Source: Oscillibacter sp.
GTDB taxonomy: Bacteria > Bacillota > Clostridia > Oscillospirales > Oscillospiraceae
Direction of reading: 5' to 3'
NCBI GenBank assembly: GCA_014799855.1
Contig: JAAVHG010000055.1
Coordinates: 12,311-19,461, forward strand
Length of the DNA: 7,151 nucleotides
Positions 1-6,100 of this stretch are shown one piece after another. Numbering within the stretch: the stretch's first letter is position 1; every line of letters begins with the position of its first letter. Below the pieces are notes generated by a model. It saw only the letters and a list, made by a program, of their open reading frames with translations. It ran no database searches and was not told the origin of the DNA. The position numbers and the translations under genes are program-made.

Positions 1-6
1 GATAAT
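1..6 (+). promoter_or_regulatory. possible -10 box of the regulator promoter
   Basis: GATAAT matches TATAAT in five of six positions and would place transcription start near base 13, just ahead of the operator at 19-36. The -35 region lies outside the window, so this cannot be tested here. It is a weak call based on one hexamer and its position. Confidence 0.25.
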
Positions 7-18
7 GTAATTACATTA
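3..18. repeat. perfect 16-bp AT-rich palindrome next to the operator
   Basis: TAATGTAATTACATTA is its own reverse complement over all 16 bases. It ends exactly where the 18-bp operator palindrome begins (base 19). Its sequence is unlike the CGAGCACGTGCTCG operator, so if it binds a protein it is probably a different one. It has no GC-rich stem and no U tract, so it is not a convincing terminator of an upstream gene. Confidence 0.5.
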
Positions 19-36
19 AACGAGCACGTGCTCGTT
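19..36. promoter_or_regulatory. operator O1 for the LacI-family regulator
   Basis: AACGAGCACGTGCTCGTT is a perfect 18-bp palindrome with a central CpG, as is usual for LacI-family operators. The 14-bp core CGAGCACGTGCTCG recurs exactly at 1136-1149 and 1263-1276 and I saw it nowhere else in the window. O1 ends 16 bases before the regulator ATG and touches the Shine-Dalgarno sequence (AAGGGG, 37-42), which points to autorepression. That the adjacent regulator is the protein that binds is inference from position and family. Confidence 0.85.
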
Positions 37-52
37 AAGGGGCAGCAGTCAG

Positions 53-1084
53 ATGAAAGTAACAATCAAAGAGATTGCTGACATGGCGGGAGTCCACCGG
101 GCAACCGTGGATAAGGTCCTCCACAATCGTCCGGGTGTCAGCGATGAGCTGCGGCAGAAGATTAAGCGGATTATCCAAGATGTTGGCTATACGCCCAATC
201 CCGCGGGACGGGTACTGCAAAAACAGAGTAAGATATACCATTTCGCCGCGATTTTCTGTGATGTGGACGCCACTCCCTTTCTGACGGAGGGTATCCGGAG
301 GGGCCTTGACCAGCACGACAGCTTTAATATCGAGGTTTCCTATCACACTACCGGCTTCCAGGACGCCGCGCAGCAAGCCAGACTGATTGACCAGGCGGTA
401 CGGGACGGAGTAGACGGCATTATTCTCAGTCCCATTAACTCCGGCTTGATCCGCAGGGCGATTAACCGGGCCGCGGATCAGAGAATTCCGGTCATTACGG
501 CGGATTCGGATATCGAAAACAGCAAACGAATGTGTTTCGTGGGTCTGGACGGCGCGCGGGCCAGCCGGGTGGCAGGGCGGCTCATGGGACAGTTTCTGGG
601 CGGAACGGGAGATCTGGCGATTATTTCCAGCGCTATCGCCACAGAGAATAACAACTATTTCGTCACTATTCGGGAGCAGGAATTTTACCGGTTCATGACA
701 AAAAACTATCCCGGCGTGCATATTACCAAACGCATAGAGAGCTTGGAAGACCCTAAGATTACCTATGAAGAAACCCGCCGGCTGCTGGCGGAGCAGCCCC
801 ATTTGAAGGCCATTTATATTACCTGCGGCGGCGTCGCCGAGGTTGGCCGCGCTTTGCGGGAGAGCGGCCGGGAGAACGAGATCCGCGTTCTCTCCTACGA
901 GGACTATCCCGAGATACTGGAGTTGATCCAGGAAGAGGTAGTGGACGTTACGATTGCCAGCGACCTGATCAGCCAGGGAGAGATCCCGATTCGGCTGCTG
1001 ATGAATAAGCTGGTATTTGGCAAATCGCCGGAGCAGGAGCGGATTTATACGGATATCCGGATTTTAGTCAAGGAGAGTCTTTAA
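53..1084 (+). CDS. LacI-family transcriptional regulator of the transport locus
   Basis: This 343-residue protein is the usual LacI-family length. Residues 5-25 form the helix-turn-helix (IKEIADMAGVHRATVDKVLH), and residues 48-57 (PNPAGRVLQ) form the hinge helix, with Leu55 in the place of the leucine that inserts into the central operator step. The recognition helix reads T-V-D-K-V-L where most relatives have T-V-S-R-V-L. Residues about 62-340 are a periplasmic-binding-protein-like sensor of the RbsB type (Peripla_BP_4), with DGIILSP near 121-127, DSD at 151-153 and a GLDG turn at 164-167. The ligand is therefore probably the sugar or cyclitol carried by the downstream transporter. The ATG at 53 has AAGGGG ten bases upstream. 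A palindromic operator lies between start and promoter, and two more lie after the gene, so it most likely represses itself and the transport operon. It ends in its own terminator. Confidence 0.93.
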   Translation: MKVTIKEIADMAGVHRATVDKVLHNRPGVSDELRQKIKRIIQDVGYTPNPAGRVLQKQSKIYHFAAIFCDVDATPFLTEGIRRGLDQHDSFNIEVSYHTTGFQDAAQQARLIDQAVRDGVDGIILSPINSGLIRRAINRAADQRIPVITADSDIENSKRMCFVGLDGARASRVAGRLMGQFLGGTGDLAIISSAIATENNNYFVTIREQEFYRFMTKNYPGVHITKRIESLEDPKITYEETRRLLAEQPHLKAIYITCGGVAEVGRALRESGRENEIRVLSYEDYPEILELIQEEVVDVTIASDLISQGEIPIRLLMNKLVFGKSPEQERIYTDIRILVKESL

Positions 1085-1092
1085 TCAGCGCC

Positions 1093-1127
1093 AAAGATTT
1101 TGCAGGGCTGCCTGTAAAATCTTTTTT
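1093..1127 (+). terminator. intrinsic terminator of the regulator gene
   Basis: AAAGATTTTGCAGG (1093-1106) pairs with CCTGTAAAATCTTT (1111-1124) over 14 bp with a single G-U pair and a GCTG loop. The stem runs into a six-T tract at 1122-1127. It starts nine bases after the regulator stop codon, so the regulator is probably transcribed separately from the transport genes. Confidence 0.88.
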
Positions 1128-1134
1128 CCGAAAA

Positions 1135-1150
1135 ACGAGCACGTGCTCGT
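1135..1150. promoter_or_regulatory. operator O2 in the regulator-transporter gap
   Basis: ACGAGCACGTGCTCGT is a perfect 16-bp palindrome containing the same 14-bp core as O1 and O3. It lies eight bases beyond the T tract of the regulator terminator and upstream of any likely transporter promoter. That position suits an auxiliary site for loop formation. Its centre (1142.5) is 127 bp from the centre of O3. Confidence 0.85.
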
Positions 1151-1244
1151 AACGGAAACAGCCGAGGCAGAGGGCAGAAAATTATATTCGCGGCGGTGGC
1201 AGGGCGGTTCCGCACTGGAGGGGAAGTGTCCGTGAACACGCGAA

Positions 1245-1250
1245 TTTAAT
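1245..1250 (+). promoter_or_regulatory. weak candidate -10 box for the transport operon
   Basis: TTTAAT matches TATAAT in five of six positions and lies 12 bases upstream of O3, so a repressor on O3 would cover the start site. No good -35 hexamer is found 16-18 bases upstream. A second AT-rich candidate, TATATT at 1183-1188, also lacks a -35. A promoter must lie in this gap because the regulator has its own terminator, but I cannot decide which box is used. Confidence 0.3.
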
Positions 1251-1261
1251 TTTACCGAATC

Positions 1262-1277
1262 GCGAGCACGTGCTCGC
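1262..1277. promoter_or_regulatory. operator O3 ahead of the transport operon
   Basis: GCGAGCACGTGCTCGC is a perfect 16-bp palindrome with the shared 14-bp core. The dyad extends outward after a short mismatched stretch: ACCG at 1254-1257 pairs with CGGT at 1282-1285 about the same centre (1269.5). It lies 45 bases before the ATPase start codon and is the likely primary repression site. If transcribed it would also fold into a leader hairpin. Confidence 0.85.
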
Positions 1278-1304
1278 AGTCCGGTAGAGACGTAAATACA
1301 GGAA

Positions 1305-1313
1305 AGAGGAGGT
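1305..1313 (+). promoter_or_regulatory. ribosome binding site of the ATPase gene
   Basis: AGAGGAGGT is a near-perfect Shine-Dalgarno sequence nine bases before the ATG at 1323. It supports that start over other in-frame options. Confidence 0.85.
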
Positions 1314-1322
1314 AATTGTCCC

Positions 1323-2837
1323 ATGGCAAATCCAGAGTATGTACTAGAGATGCACAACATTGTCAAAGTATTCCCCGGCGTTCGTGCGCTGGATGGCGTC
1401 AACTTGATGGTGCGTCCAGGAAAGGTGCACGTCATCTGCGGCGAAAATGGCGCCGGAAAGTCTACATTGATGAAGATCATCAACGGTACTTATGTCGCCG
1501 ACGAAGGAGAGATGTATTACAAAGGCCAGAAAATCGGCCCCCATACCGTGACGGATACACTGGAAATGGGCATCGCCATGATCTATCAGGAGCTGAATCC
1601 GGTTCTGGAGATGACCATCGCGGAAAATATCTGGCTGGGAAGAGAGCCGCGCCAGGGCATGTTTGTGGACTACGCCAAAATGTACGCCGATACGCAGGAT
1701 CTGCTGGACCGGCTGGAGATGCCTTATGACGCCCGTCAAAAGATGTATGAGCTGCCCATTGCCGGACATCAGCTGGTGGAAATCGCCAAGGCTATCTCCT
1801 GCGACGCCTCGGTCATCATTATGGACGAACCGTCTTCCGCAATCGGCGACGAGGAGATTGACACCCTGTTTAAGCAAATCTTCACCCTGCGGGAGCATGG
1901 CGTGGCGATTTTGTACATCACGCATAAAATGGACGAAATTTTCCGCATTGCCGACGAAATCACCATCATTCGGGACGGCCAGTGGATTGAAACCGGTCCC
2001 GCCTCGGATTACGATGCGGACAAATTGGTCTCCCGCATGGTGGGCCGCGAGATTACCAGCGTGTTCCCCAAGGATACCACGGTTCCCATCGGAGACGTGA
2101 TTTTTGAGGTAAAACATCTGACGCAGGAAAAGGCCGACGGCGGCCGGTTCCAGGATATCAGCTTCAATCTCCGGGCAGGCGAGATTCTGGGCTTCGCCGG
2201 ACTGGTGGGCGCCGGCCGCAGCGAGGTTATGCGCGCGATTTTCGGCCTGGACAGATATACCTCCGGCTCCATATATCTCAATGGCCAGGAAATTCACAAC
2301 CGCAGCACCAGGGATGCCATCCATCATGGTTTGGCTATGGTCAACGAGGACCGCCGGACTTACGGCCTGATATTGGGCCGCAGCATCCACCACAATGTAT
2401 CCCTGGTCAATCTGGCGAAATACTGCAAAGGCTTGCTGGATGACGGCAGCATCTCCAAAGATGTGGACAGGATGCGGGAGCTGCTGCAAATCAAAATTGC
2501 CCATGAGCATGTGGAAGCCGGTACGCTGTCCGGCGGCAACCAGCAAAAGGTGGTTCTGGCCAAGTGGCTGGTGGGAGACGTGAAGGTTATTATCCTTGAC
2601 GAACCCACCCGAGGCATTGATGTAGGCGCAAAGAGTGAAATCCACAAGCTGATGACGGAATTTGCCCGGCAGGGCATGGGGATTATCATGATCTCCTCCG
2701 AACTGCCTGAGGTTTTGGGGATGTCGGACCGGGTTGTGGTGATGCAGGAGGGTGTGATCCAGGGCGTTCTGAACAGGTCCGAGGCCACCCAGGAGAGCGT
2801 GATGAAGCTGGCGACGAAAGGAGTAGAGAAGCAATGA
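1323..2837 (+). CDS. RbsA-type sugar ABC transporter, fused ATP-binding protein
   Basis: This 504-residue protein is two fused nucleotide-binding domains, as in the CUT2 family (RbsA, MglA, AraG), and energises import from the cytoplasmic face of the membrane. The first domain has an intact Walker A (GENGAGKST, 40-48), Q-loop Gln89, Walker B (VIIMDEP, 164-170) and switch His201. Its signature is degenerate (LPIAGHQ, 144-150). The second has a Walker A with Arg in place of the catalytic Lys (GLVGAGRSE, 293-301), an intact signature (LSGGNQQK, 402-409), Walker B (VIILDEP, 422-428) and Ser459 where the switch His would be. This asymmetry is normal for the family and leaves one complete ATP site. 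The stop overlaps the permease start by four bases. Despite the RbsA resemblance, no ribokinase is nearby, so ribose is not implied. Confidence 0.96.
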   Translation: MANPEYVLEMHNIVKVFPGVRALDGVNLMVRPGKVHVICGENGAGKSTLMKIINGTYVADEGEMYYKGQKIGPHTVTDTLEMGIAMIYQELNPVLEMTIAENIWLGREPRQGMFVDYAKMYADTQDLLDRLEMPYDARQKMYELPIAGHQLVEIAKAISCDASVIIMDEPSSAIGDEEIDTLFKQIFTLREHGVAILYITHKMDEIFRIADEITIIRDGQWIETGPASDYDADKLVSRMVGREITSVFPKDTTVPIGDVIFEVKHLTQEKADGGRFQDISFNLRAGEILGFAGLVGAGRSEVMRAIFGLDRYTSGSIYLNGQEIHNRSTRDAIHHGLAMVNEDRRTYGLILGRSIHHNVSLVNLAKYCKGLLDDGSISKDVDRMRELLQIKIAHEHVEAGTLSGGNQQKVVLAKWLVGDVKVIILDEPTRGIDVGAKSEIHKLMTEFARQGMGIIMISSELPEVLGMSDRVVVMQEGVIQGVLNRSEATQESVMKLATKGVEKQ

Positions 2838-3829
2838 GCGTGAAGATGGCGGAAAACAGGGAAAAGGCATTGACGAAAAGGACGTTTAACTTCGGACAAT
2901 TTTACGGCAAATACGGTATTTTTATTATTTTGGCCGTGATTTTTATCGCGGCGGCTGTGGCTGTCCCCGGTTTTTTCAGCAAGTATAACCTGACCAGCGT
3001 GATGCTGTCCATCGCCTGTACAACAGTACTGGCCTTAGGCGCTACCTTCGTGATTATCCTGGGCAAGATCAATATCGCTTACGGCTCGGAGCTGGCCTTC
3101 ATTGGCTGCATTGCCTGCATGGTCAACGTGGCGACCGGTTCTATGCTTCTGTCCCTGCTGGCCGCGCTGATCATCGGCCTGATCATGGGCGCGTTAACGG
3201 GCTTTGTGATTACGCGTTTCAATATCCCCGCCTTTATCATGACCCTGGCGCTGACCGAGGCGGCCCGGGGCGGCGCGGTACAGGTCACCGGCGGCAAGAC
3301 CATCTCCGGCCTGACCGATTCTTTCCGGTTCCTGGGCCAAGGTTATGTCGGCCCCATCCCTATGGCGATCATCATCCTAATTCTCGCCTTTGCGGTGATG
3401 TGGATCATCTTAAACAAAACTCCCTTTGGACGGCATCTCTATGCCGTAGGCGGCAATGAAAAGGCTGCGGAGGCCTCCGGTATCGACCCCAAGAAAATCG
3501 TTCTGAAAGCGTACATCCTGGACGGCTTGCTGATTGGCATTTCCAGCGTGGTTCTGATGAGCCGGCTGAACTCCGGCGTACCCAGTGCGGCTGTCAGCTA
3601 TGAGATGGACGCCATCACCGCCGTGGTTGTGGGAGGAACGTCCATGTCCGGCGGTTCCGGCACCCTGTTCGGCACCATTGTGGGAGCGATCATCGTAGGC
3701 ATTATCAACAATGTGCAGACCCTGATGGGTGTGGATTCCAATATGCAGAAGATTGTGAAGGGCTGCATCATCGTAGCCGCCGTCATTATCGATGTGGTGA
3801 CAAAGAACTCCGCGAAGAAGGCCCGCTGA
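2834..3829 (+). CDS. RbsC-type sugar ABC transporter permease
   Basis: A 331-residue, very hydrophobic protein of the BPD_transp_2 (RbsC/MglC/AraH) family forms the membrane channel, probably as a homodimer. After a charged N-terminal tail (1-26), clear membrane segments lie at about 28-47, 58-77, 104-128, 175-193, 226-243 and 277-292, with further segments between and after these. The family's cytoplasmic coupling loop is recognisable at 195-217 (TPFGRHLYAVGGNEKAAEASGI), and residues 256-284 contain the conserved YEMDAITAVVVGGTSMSGG block. The usual GGIDLSVGS motif early in the family is replaced by GKINIAYGS at 77-85. The ATG overlaps the ATPase stop (ATGA), with AAAGGAG ten bases upstream, so the two are probably translationally coupled. 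Confidence 0.95.
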   Translation: MSVKMAENREKALTKRTFNFGQFYGKYGIFIILAVIFIAAAVAVPGFFSKYNLTSVMLSIACTTVLALGATFVIILGKINIAYGSELAFIGCIACMVNVATGSMLLSLLAALIIGLIMGALTGFVITRFNIPAFIMTLALTEAARGGAVQVTGGKTISGLTDSFRFLGQGYVGPIPMAIIILILAFAVMWIILNKTPFGRHLYAVGGNEKAAEASGIDPKKIVLKAYILDGLLIGISSVVLMSRLNSGVPSAAVSYEMDAITAVVVGGTSMSGGSGTLFGTIVGAIIVGIINNVQTLMGVDSNMQKIVKGCIIVAAVIIDVVTKNSAKKAR

Positions 3830-3841
3830 GCGATTTCAGCG
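3824..3841 (+). other. small hairpin over the permease stop codon
   Basis: CGCTGA (3824-3829) pairs with TCAGCG (3836-3841) around a six-base loop and includes the TGA stop. No T tract follows, so it is not a terminator. It may be chance or a minor RNA-processing feature. Confidence 0.3.
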
Positions 3842-3885
3842 AGAAAAGAATAAAAGGCAGAAACAACCGCTTGATAAATACTATT

Positions 3886-3890
3886 GGAGG
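3886..3890 (+). promoter_or_regulatory. ribosome binding site that sets the lipoprotein start
   Basis: GGAGG lies eight bases before the ATG at 3899. The alternative in-frame starts are a TTG at 3884, which precedes this site, and an ATG at 3893, only two bases after it. The site therefore decides for 3899, which also gives a normal lipoprotein signal starting MKKF. Confidence 0.85.
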
Positions 3891-3898
3891 AAATGATT

Positions 3899-4876
3899 AT
3901 GAAAAAGTTTGTCCGTATTCTCGTTCTGTGTCTGACTCTGGCGCTGATGGTATCTCTGTTTGCCGGCTGCGGCGGCTCCAGCGGTTCCGGCGGTTCTGAC
4001 AGTTCCGGTTATCAGCTGGGTTTCGTCAATCTGGCGGACACAGATGTGTTCTGCATGTCCCGGGAGACCGCGCTGACTGCGGTTCTGGAGGGTACCGAGT
4101 TCAGTGTCTCCTTTACCGACGGCAACAACGACAACCAGAAACAGATTGACCAGGCCAACGCCTTTTTGTCCAAGGGTGTGGATGTACTGATTATGATCCC
4201 CGCTAACTCCGAGGCCATCGTTCCCGCCATTGAGGCCGCAAACAACAAGGGCACGCCTGTTATCTGCCTGGGCATTCCCGCGTCCTCCGGCGATTATACC
4301 TACATCGGTTCCGACGACTACGAGGCCGGTCATATGCAGGGCGAGTACATGGCCTCCGTGCTGGAGGAAAATGCCAGCATTCTCTACTGCGCCGGTACCG
4401 CCGGACTGCAAAACGCCGCTGACCGCCGGGAGGGCTTCAACGCCGCTCTGGCCGAAGCCGGCCGCACCGACATCACCATCCTGGCCGACCAGGACGGCGA
4501 CTATGTGAAGGATGAGGCCATGCGTATCTGCGACGCCTGGATTCAGACCTATGGCACAGGCAGCGGCACGGTGAGCTTTGACGCCATTGTCTGCGCCAAT
4601 GACCAGATGGCTTTGGGGTGCATGGAGTCCCTCCGGGGCGCCGGCGTGCTGACCAGCGCGGGCGAGGTGCTGATCTCCGGCGTAGACGGTACGGACGAGG
4701 CGATCCAGGCCGTGGCGGAGGGCTACATGGCCCAGACGGTCCTTCAGGACGCTCCTGGTCAGGCGGAGGCGGTATACGCGGCTATCCAGAAAATGGTGGC
4801 CGGCGAGTCCGTAGAGAGCCGCATTATCGTTCCCTTCCAGTCCATCACCGCTGAAAACGTTGGGGATTATCAGTAA
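3899..4876 (+). CDS. RbsB-type sugar-binding lipoprotein of the ABC transporter
   Basis: This 325-residue protein captures the substrate outside the cell and delivers it to the permease. Residues 1-23 are a lipoprotein signal peptide (MKKFVRI, then a hydrophobic core). The lipobox is LFAG before Cys24, and a Gly/Ser-rich tether follows (25-37). The rest is a type I periplasmic-binding fold (Peripla_BP_4), starting with GFVNLADTDVF. Positions typical of ligand contacts in RbsB relatives are visible: Arg176 in R-x-x-G-F, Asn234 in CAND, Asp263 in GVDG and Gln279. These show a polyhydroxy ligand but do not name it. The gene follows the permease after 69 bases. Gene order ATPase-permease-binding protein differs from many CUT2 loci, where the binding protein comes first. 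Two hairpins after the stop may stabilise this message relative to the enzyme genes. Confidence 0.95.
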   Translation: MKKFVRILVLCLTLALMVSLFAGCGGSSGSGGSDSSGYQLGFVNLADTDVFCMSRETALTAVLEGTEFSVSFTDGNNDNQKQIDQANAFLSKGVDVLIMIPANSEAIVPAIEAANNKGTPVICLGIPASSGDYTYIGSDDYEAGHMQGEYMASVLEENASILYCAGTAGLQNAADRREGFNAALAEAGRTDITILADQDGDYVKDEAMRICDAWIQTYGTGSGTVSFDAIVCANDQMALGCMESLRGAGVLTSAGEVLISGVDGTDEAIQAVAEGYMAQTVLQDAPGQAEAVYAAIQKMVAGESVESRIIVPFQSITAENVGDYQ

Positions 4877-4887
4877 TTTTTACTGAT
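4869..4887 (+). other. stem-loop overlapping the lipoprotein stop codon
   Basis: ATCAGTAA (4869-4876) pairs perfectly with TTACTGAT (4880-4887) around a TTT loop, and the stem contains the TAA stop. It is AU-rich, and the nearest T-rich run (TTCTTTTT, 4897-4904) starts nine bases later, so it is a poor terminator by itself. Confidence 0.5.
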
Positions 4888-4917
4888 TGTCTATACTTCT
4901 TTTTCCTATGAGGCGTC

Positions 4918-4949
4918 CTCCGGCGCGGAATAACCGCACCGCGCCGGAG
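4918..4949 (+). other. strong GC-rich intercistronic hairpin
   Basis: CTCCGGCGCGG (4918-4928) pairs perfectly with CCGCGCCGGAG (4939-4949), 11 bp with a ten-base loop. GAGG/CCTC flanks (4910-4913, 4951-4954) could extend it past a bulge. No T tract follows directly, so it is more likely a 3'-end stabiliser or partial attenuator than a full terminator. It would allow more transporter message than enzyme message. Confidence 0.65.
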
Positions 4950-4983
4950 ACCTCTTCCGCCCTAAATTCCATTCTATTTTCCC

Positions 4984-4990
4984 AAAGGAG
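4984..4990 (+). promoter_or_regulatory. ribosome binding site that sets the dehydrogenase start
   Basis: AAAGGAG ends eight bases before the ATG at 4999 but only two bases before the in-frame ATG at 4993. The later start is therefore chosen. It also gives MSELKIGVVG, which aligns with the MSLRIGVIG start of B. subtilis IolG as I recall it. Confidence 0.85.
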
Positions 4991-4998
4991 AGATGTTC

Positions 4999-6009
4999 AT
5001 GTCTGAATTAAAAATCGGCGTGGTGGGCACCGGCGCCATTGGCCGCACCCATATTGAGCGCATCAACCATAAGCTCCAGGGCGGCCGGGTTATCGCCTGC
5101 GCCGACGCCCGTCTGGAATTCTGCAAGCCTGCGGCGGATCAATACGGCCTCAAAGCGTTTGAGACTGGCGAGGAGATGATTGCCGCTCCCGAGGTGGAGG
5201 CGGTAATCTGCACCACAGGCGATCCCTGGCATGAGCAGTATGTCATGGCCGCCGTCAAGGCCGGAAAGCCCGTTTTCTGCGAAAAACCTCTTTCCCCCAC
5301 GCCCGAGGCCTGCAAACGCATTGTGGACGCGGAGATGGCCGCGGGAAAACACTTGGTTCAGGTAGGCTTCATGCGCCGCTTTGACCCCGGCTATCTGCAG
5401 CTGAAGAAACTCATCGACAGCGGTAAATACGGCAGTCCTTTGATGCTTCACTGCGCCCACCGCAACTATGACGACGGCGGCGTGGGTTTCACGACCAATA
5501 TGCCGGTGGAAAACTCCATGATCCACGAGATCGATGTTCTCCGCTGGCTGATCGGCGAGAACTACACCCGGGCCGAGGTGGTGTTCCCCCGAACCTCCCG
5601 GAATGCCTGCGAGGGGCTGAAAGATCCGCAGATCATGTATCTGACCACGGAGTCCGGCATCCGGATTGATGTGGAGTCCTTTATCTTCTCCCACTATGGC
5701 TACGACATCAAGTGCGAGGTGGTCTGCGAGGAGGGCACGCTGAATCTGCCCGAGCCTGCCAACGCGATGATCCGCTCCGGGGACGCCCGGATCACGCCCA
5801 TCTGCCACGACTGGTCCGAGCGTTTCCCCGAGGCGTACAACATTGAGTTTCAACAGTGGATCAACGCCACAAAAGAGGGCCGGGTGGACGGCCCCAGCGC
5901 CTGGGATGGCTATCTAGCGCAGCTGACCGCGGCGGCGGCTTCCCAATCCCGTGATGAACAGCATCCGGTGGATATCCACATGCCCGAAACGCCCGGCTTT
6001 TATAGATAA
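4999..6009 (+). CDS. iolG: IolG-like inositol/sugar dehydrogenase (Gfo/Idh/MocA family)
   Basis: This 336-residue cytoplasmic NAD(P)-dependent dehydrogenase has the usual family length. The Rossmann fold starts with GVVGTGAIG (7-15). The catalytic Lys96 is in CEKP (94-97), and residues 121-127 read QVGFMRR. The blocks HCAHRN (151-156), HEIDVLRWL (176-184), KDPQ and YGYDIKCE match B. subtilis IolG closely by eye from memory. IolG oxidises myo-inositol at C2 to 2-keto-myo-inositol (scyllo-inosose). His176 of the catalytic dyad is present, but the partner Asp (Asp172 in BsIolG) is Asn172 here (AAC at 5512-5514), so substrate or kinetics may differ. The gene lies behind a transporter without any kinase, which fits oxidation of an unphosphorylated substrate. 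Alternatives are dehydrogenases for other cyclitols, or glycoside 3-dehydrogenases of the YcjS type. The family call is firm and the substrate is not. Confidence 0.88.
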   Translation: MSELKIGVVGTGAIGRTHIERINHKLQGGRVIACADARLEFCKPAADQYGLKAFETGEEMIAAPEVEAVICTTGDPWHEQYVMAAVKAGKPVFCEKPLSPTPEACKRIVDAEMAAGKHLVQVGFMRRFDPGYLQLKKLIDSGKYGSPLMLHCAHRNYDDGGVGFTTNMPVENSMIHEIDVLRWLIGENYTRAEVVFPRTSRNACEGLKDPQIMYLTTESGIRIDVESFIFSHYGYDIKCEVVCEEGTLNLPEPANAMIRSGDARITPICHDWSERFPEAYNIEFQQWINATKEGRVDGPSAWDGYLAQLTAAAASQSRDEQHPVDIHMPETPGFYR

Positions 6010-6034
6010 TAAACCGAAAAAGCAATCAAAATGC

Positions 6035-6064
6035 TTTACTCCGGCGGTTGAGCGATGGTAAAAT
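6035..6064 (+). promoter_or_regulatory. candidate internal promoter for the TIM-barrel gene
   Basis: TTTACT (6035-6040; 4/6 to TTGACA) and TAAAAT (6059-6064; 5/6 to TATAAT) are separated by 18 bases. TGG directly before the -10 supplies an extended -10 (TGn). Transcription would start near 6071, leaving a leader of about 44 bases before the ATG at 6115. None of the three operators is nearby, so it could give expression independent of the repressor. Confidence 0.45.
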
Positions 6065-6100
6065 GCCAATGTTCAACTGTACTGACGATAGCAGAACTAA

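Noticed and set aside
19..36. Repeated palindromes as a mobile-element end or attachment site
   Set aside because: Three copies sit at control positions of a LacI-type locus, with no transposase or integrase and no target duplication, so operators are the simpler explanation.
35..802. 255-codon minus-strand open frame opposite the regulator
   Set aside because: It is the antisense of the LacI-family gene. I see no family motif in its product, and the sense gene explains the region.
1316..1729. Plus-strand open frame starting just before the ATPase start in another frame
   Set aside because: Its start shares the ATPase ribosome binding site region, but the product is Arg/Gly-rich with no domain. 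The overlapping frame carries Walker A and Q-loop motifs.
1344..2870. 508-codon open frame on the minus strand opposite the ATPase gene
   Set aside because: It mirrors a well-supported gene with all ATPase motifs. The translation shows no recognisable domain, and it is best explained by the base composition of the coding strand.
3871..3884. Possible promoter before the lipoprotein (TTGATA, TACTAT)
   Set aside because: The boxes are wrongly spaced relative to each other, and a start from them would fall after the ribosome binding site.
4892..4897. TATACT as a -10 box for the dehydrogenase
   Set aside because: It matches well by itself, but no acceptable -35 lies 16-18 bases upstream and the TG dinucleotide is one base out of register for an extended -10.
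4918..4949. GC-rich hairpin as a classical terminator
   Set aside because: No T tract follows the stem directly. It is listed instead as a stabiliser or partial attenuator.
6013..6048. Weak stem (AAAGCA/TGCTTT with ACCG/CGGT flanks) after the dehydrogenase as a terminator
   Set aside because: The stem is short and AU-rich with an unpaired stretch, and no T tract follows it.
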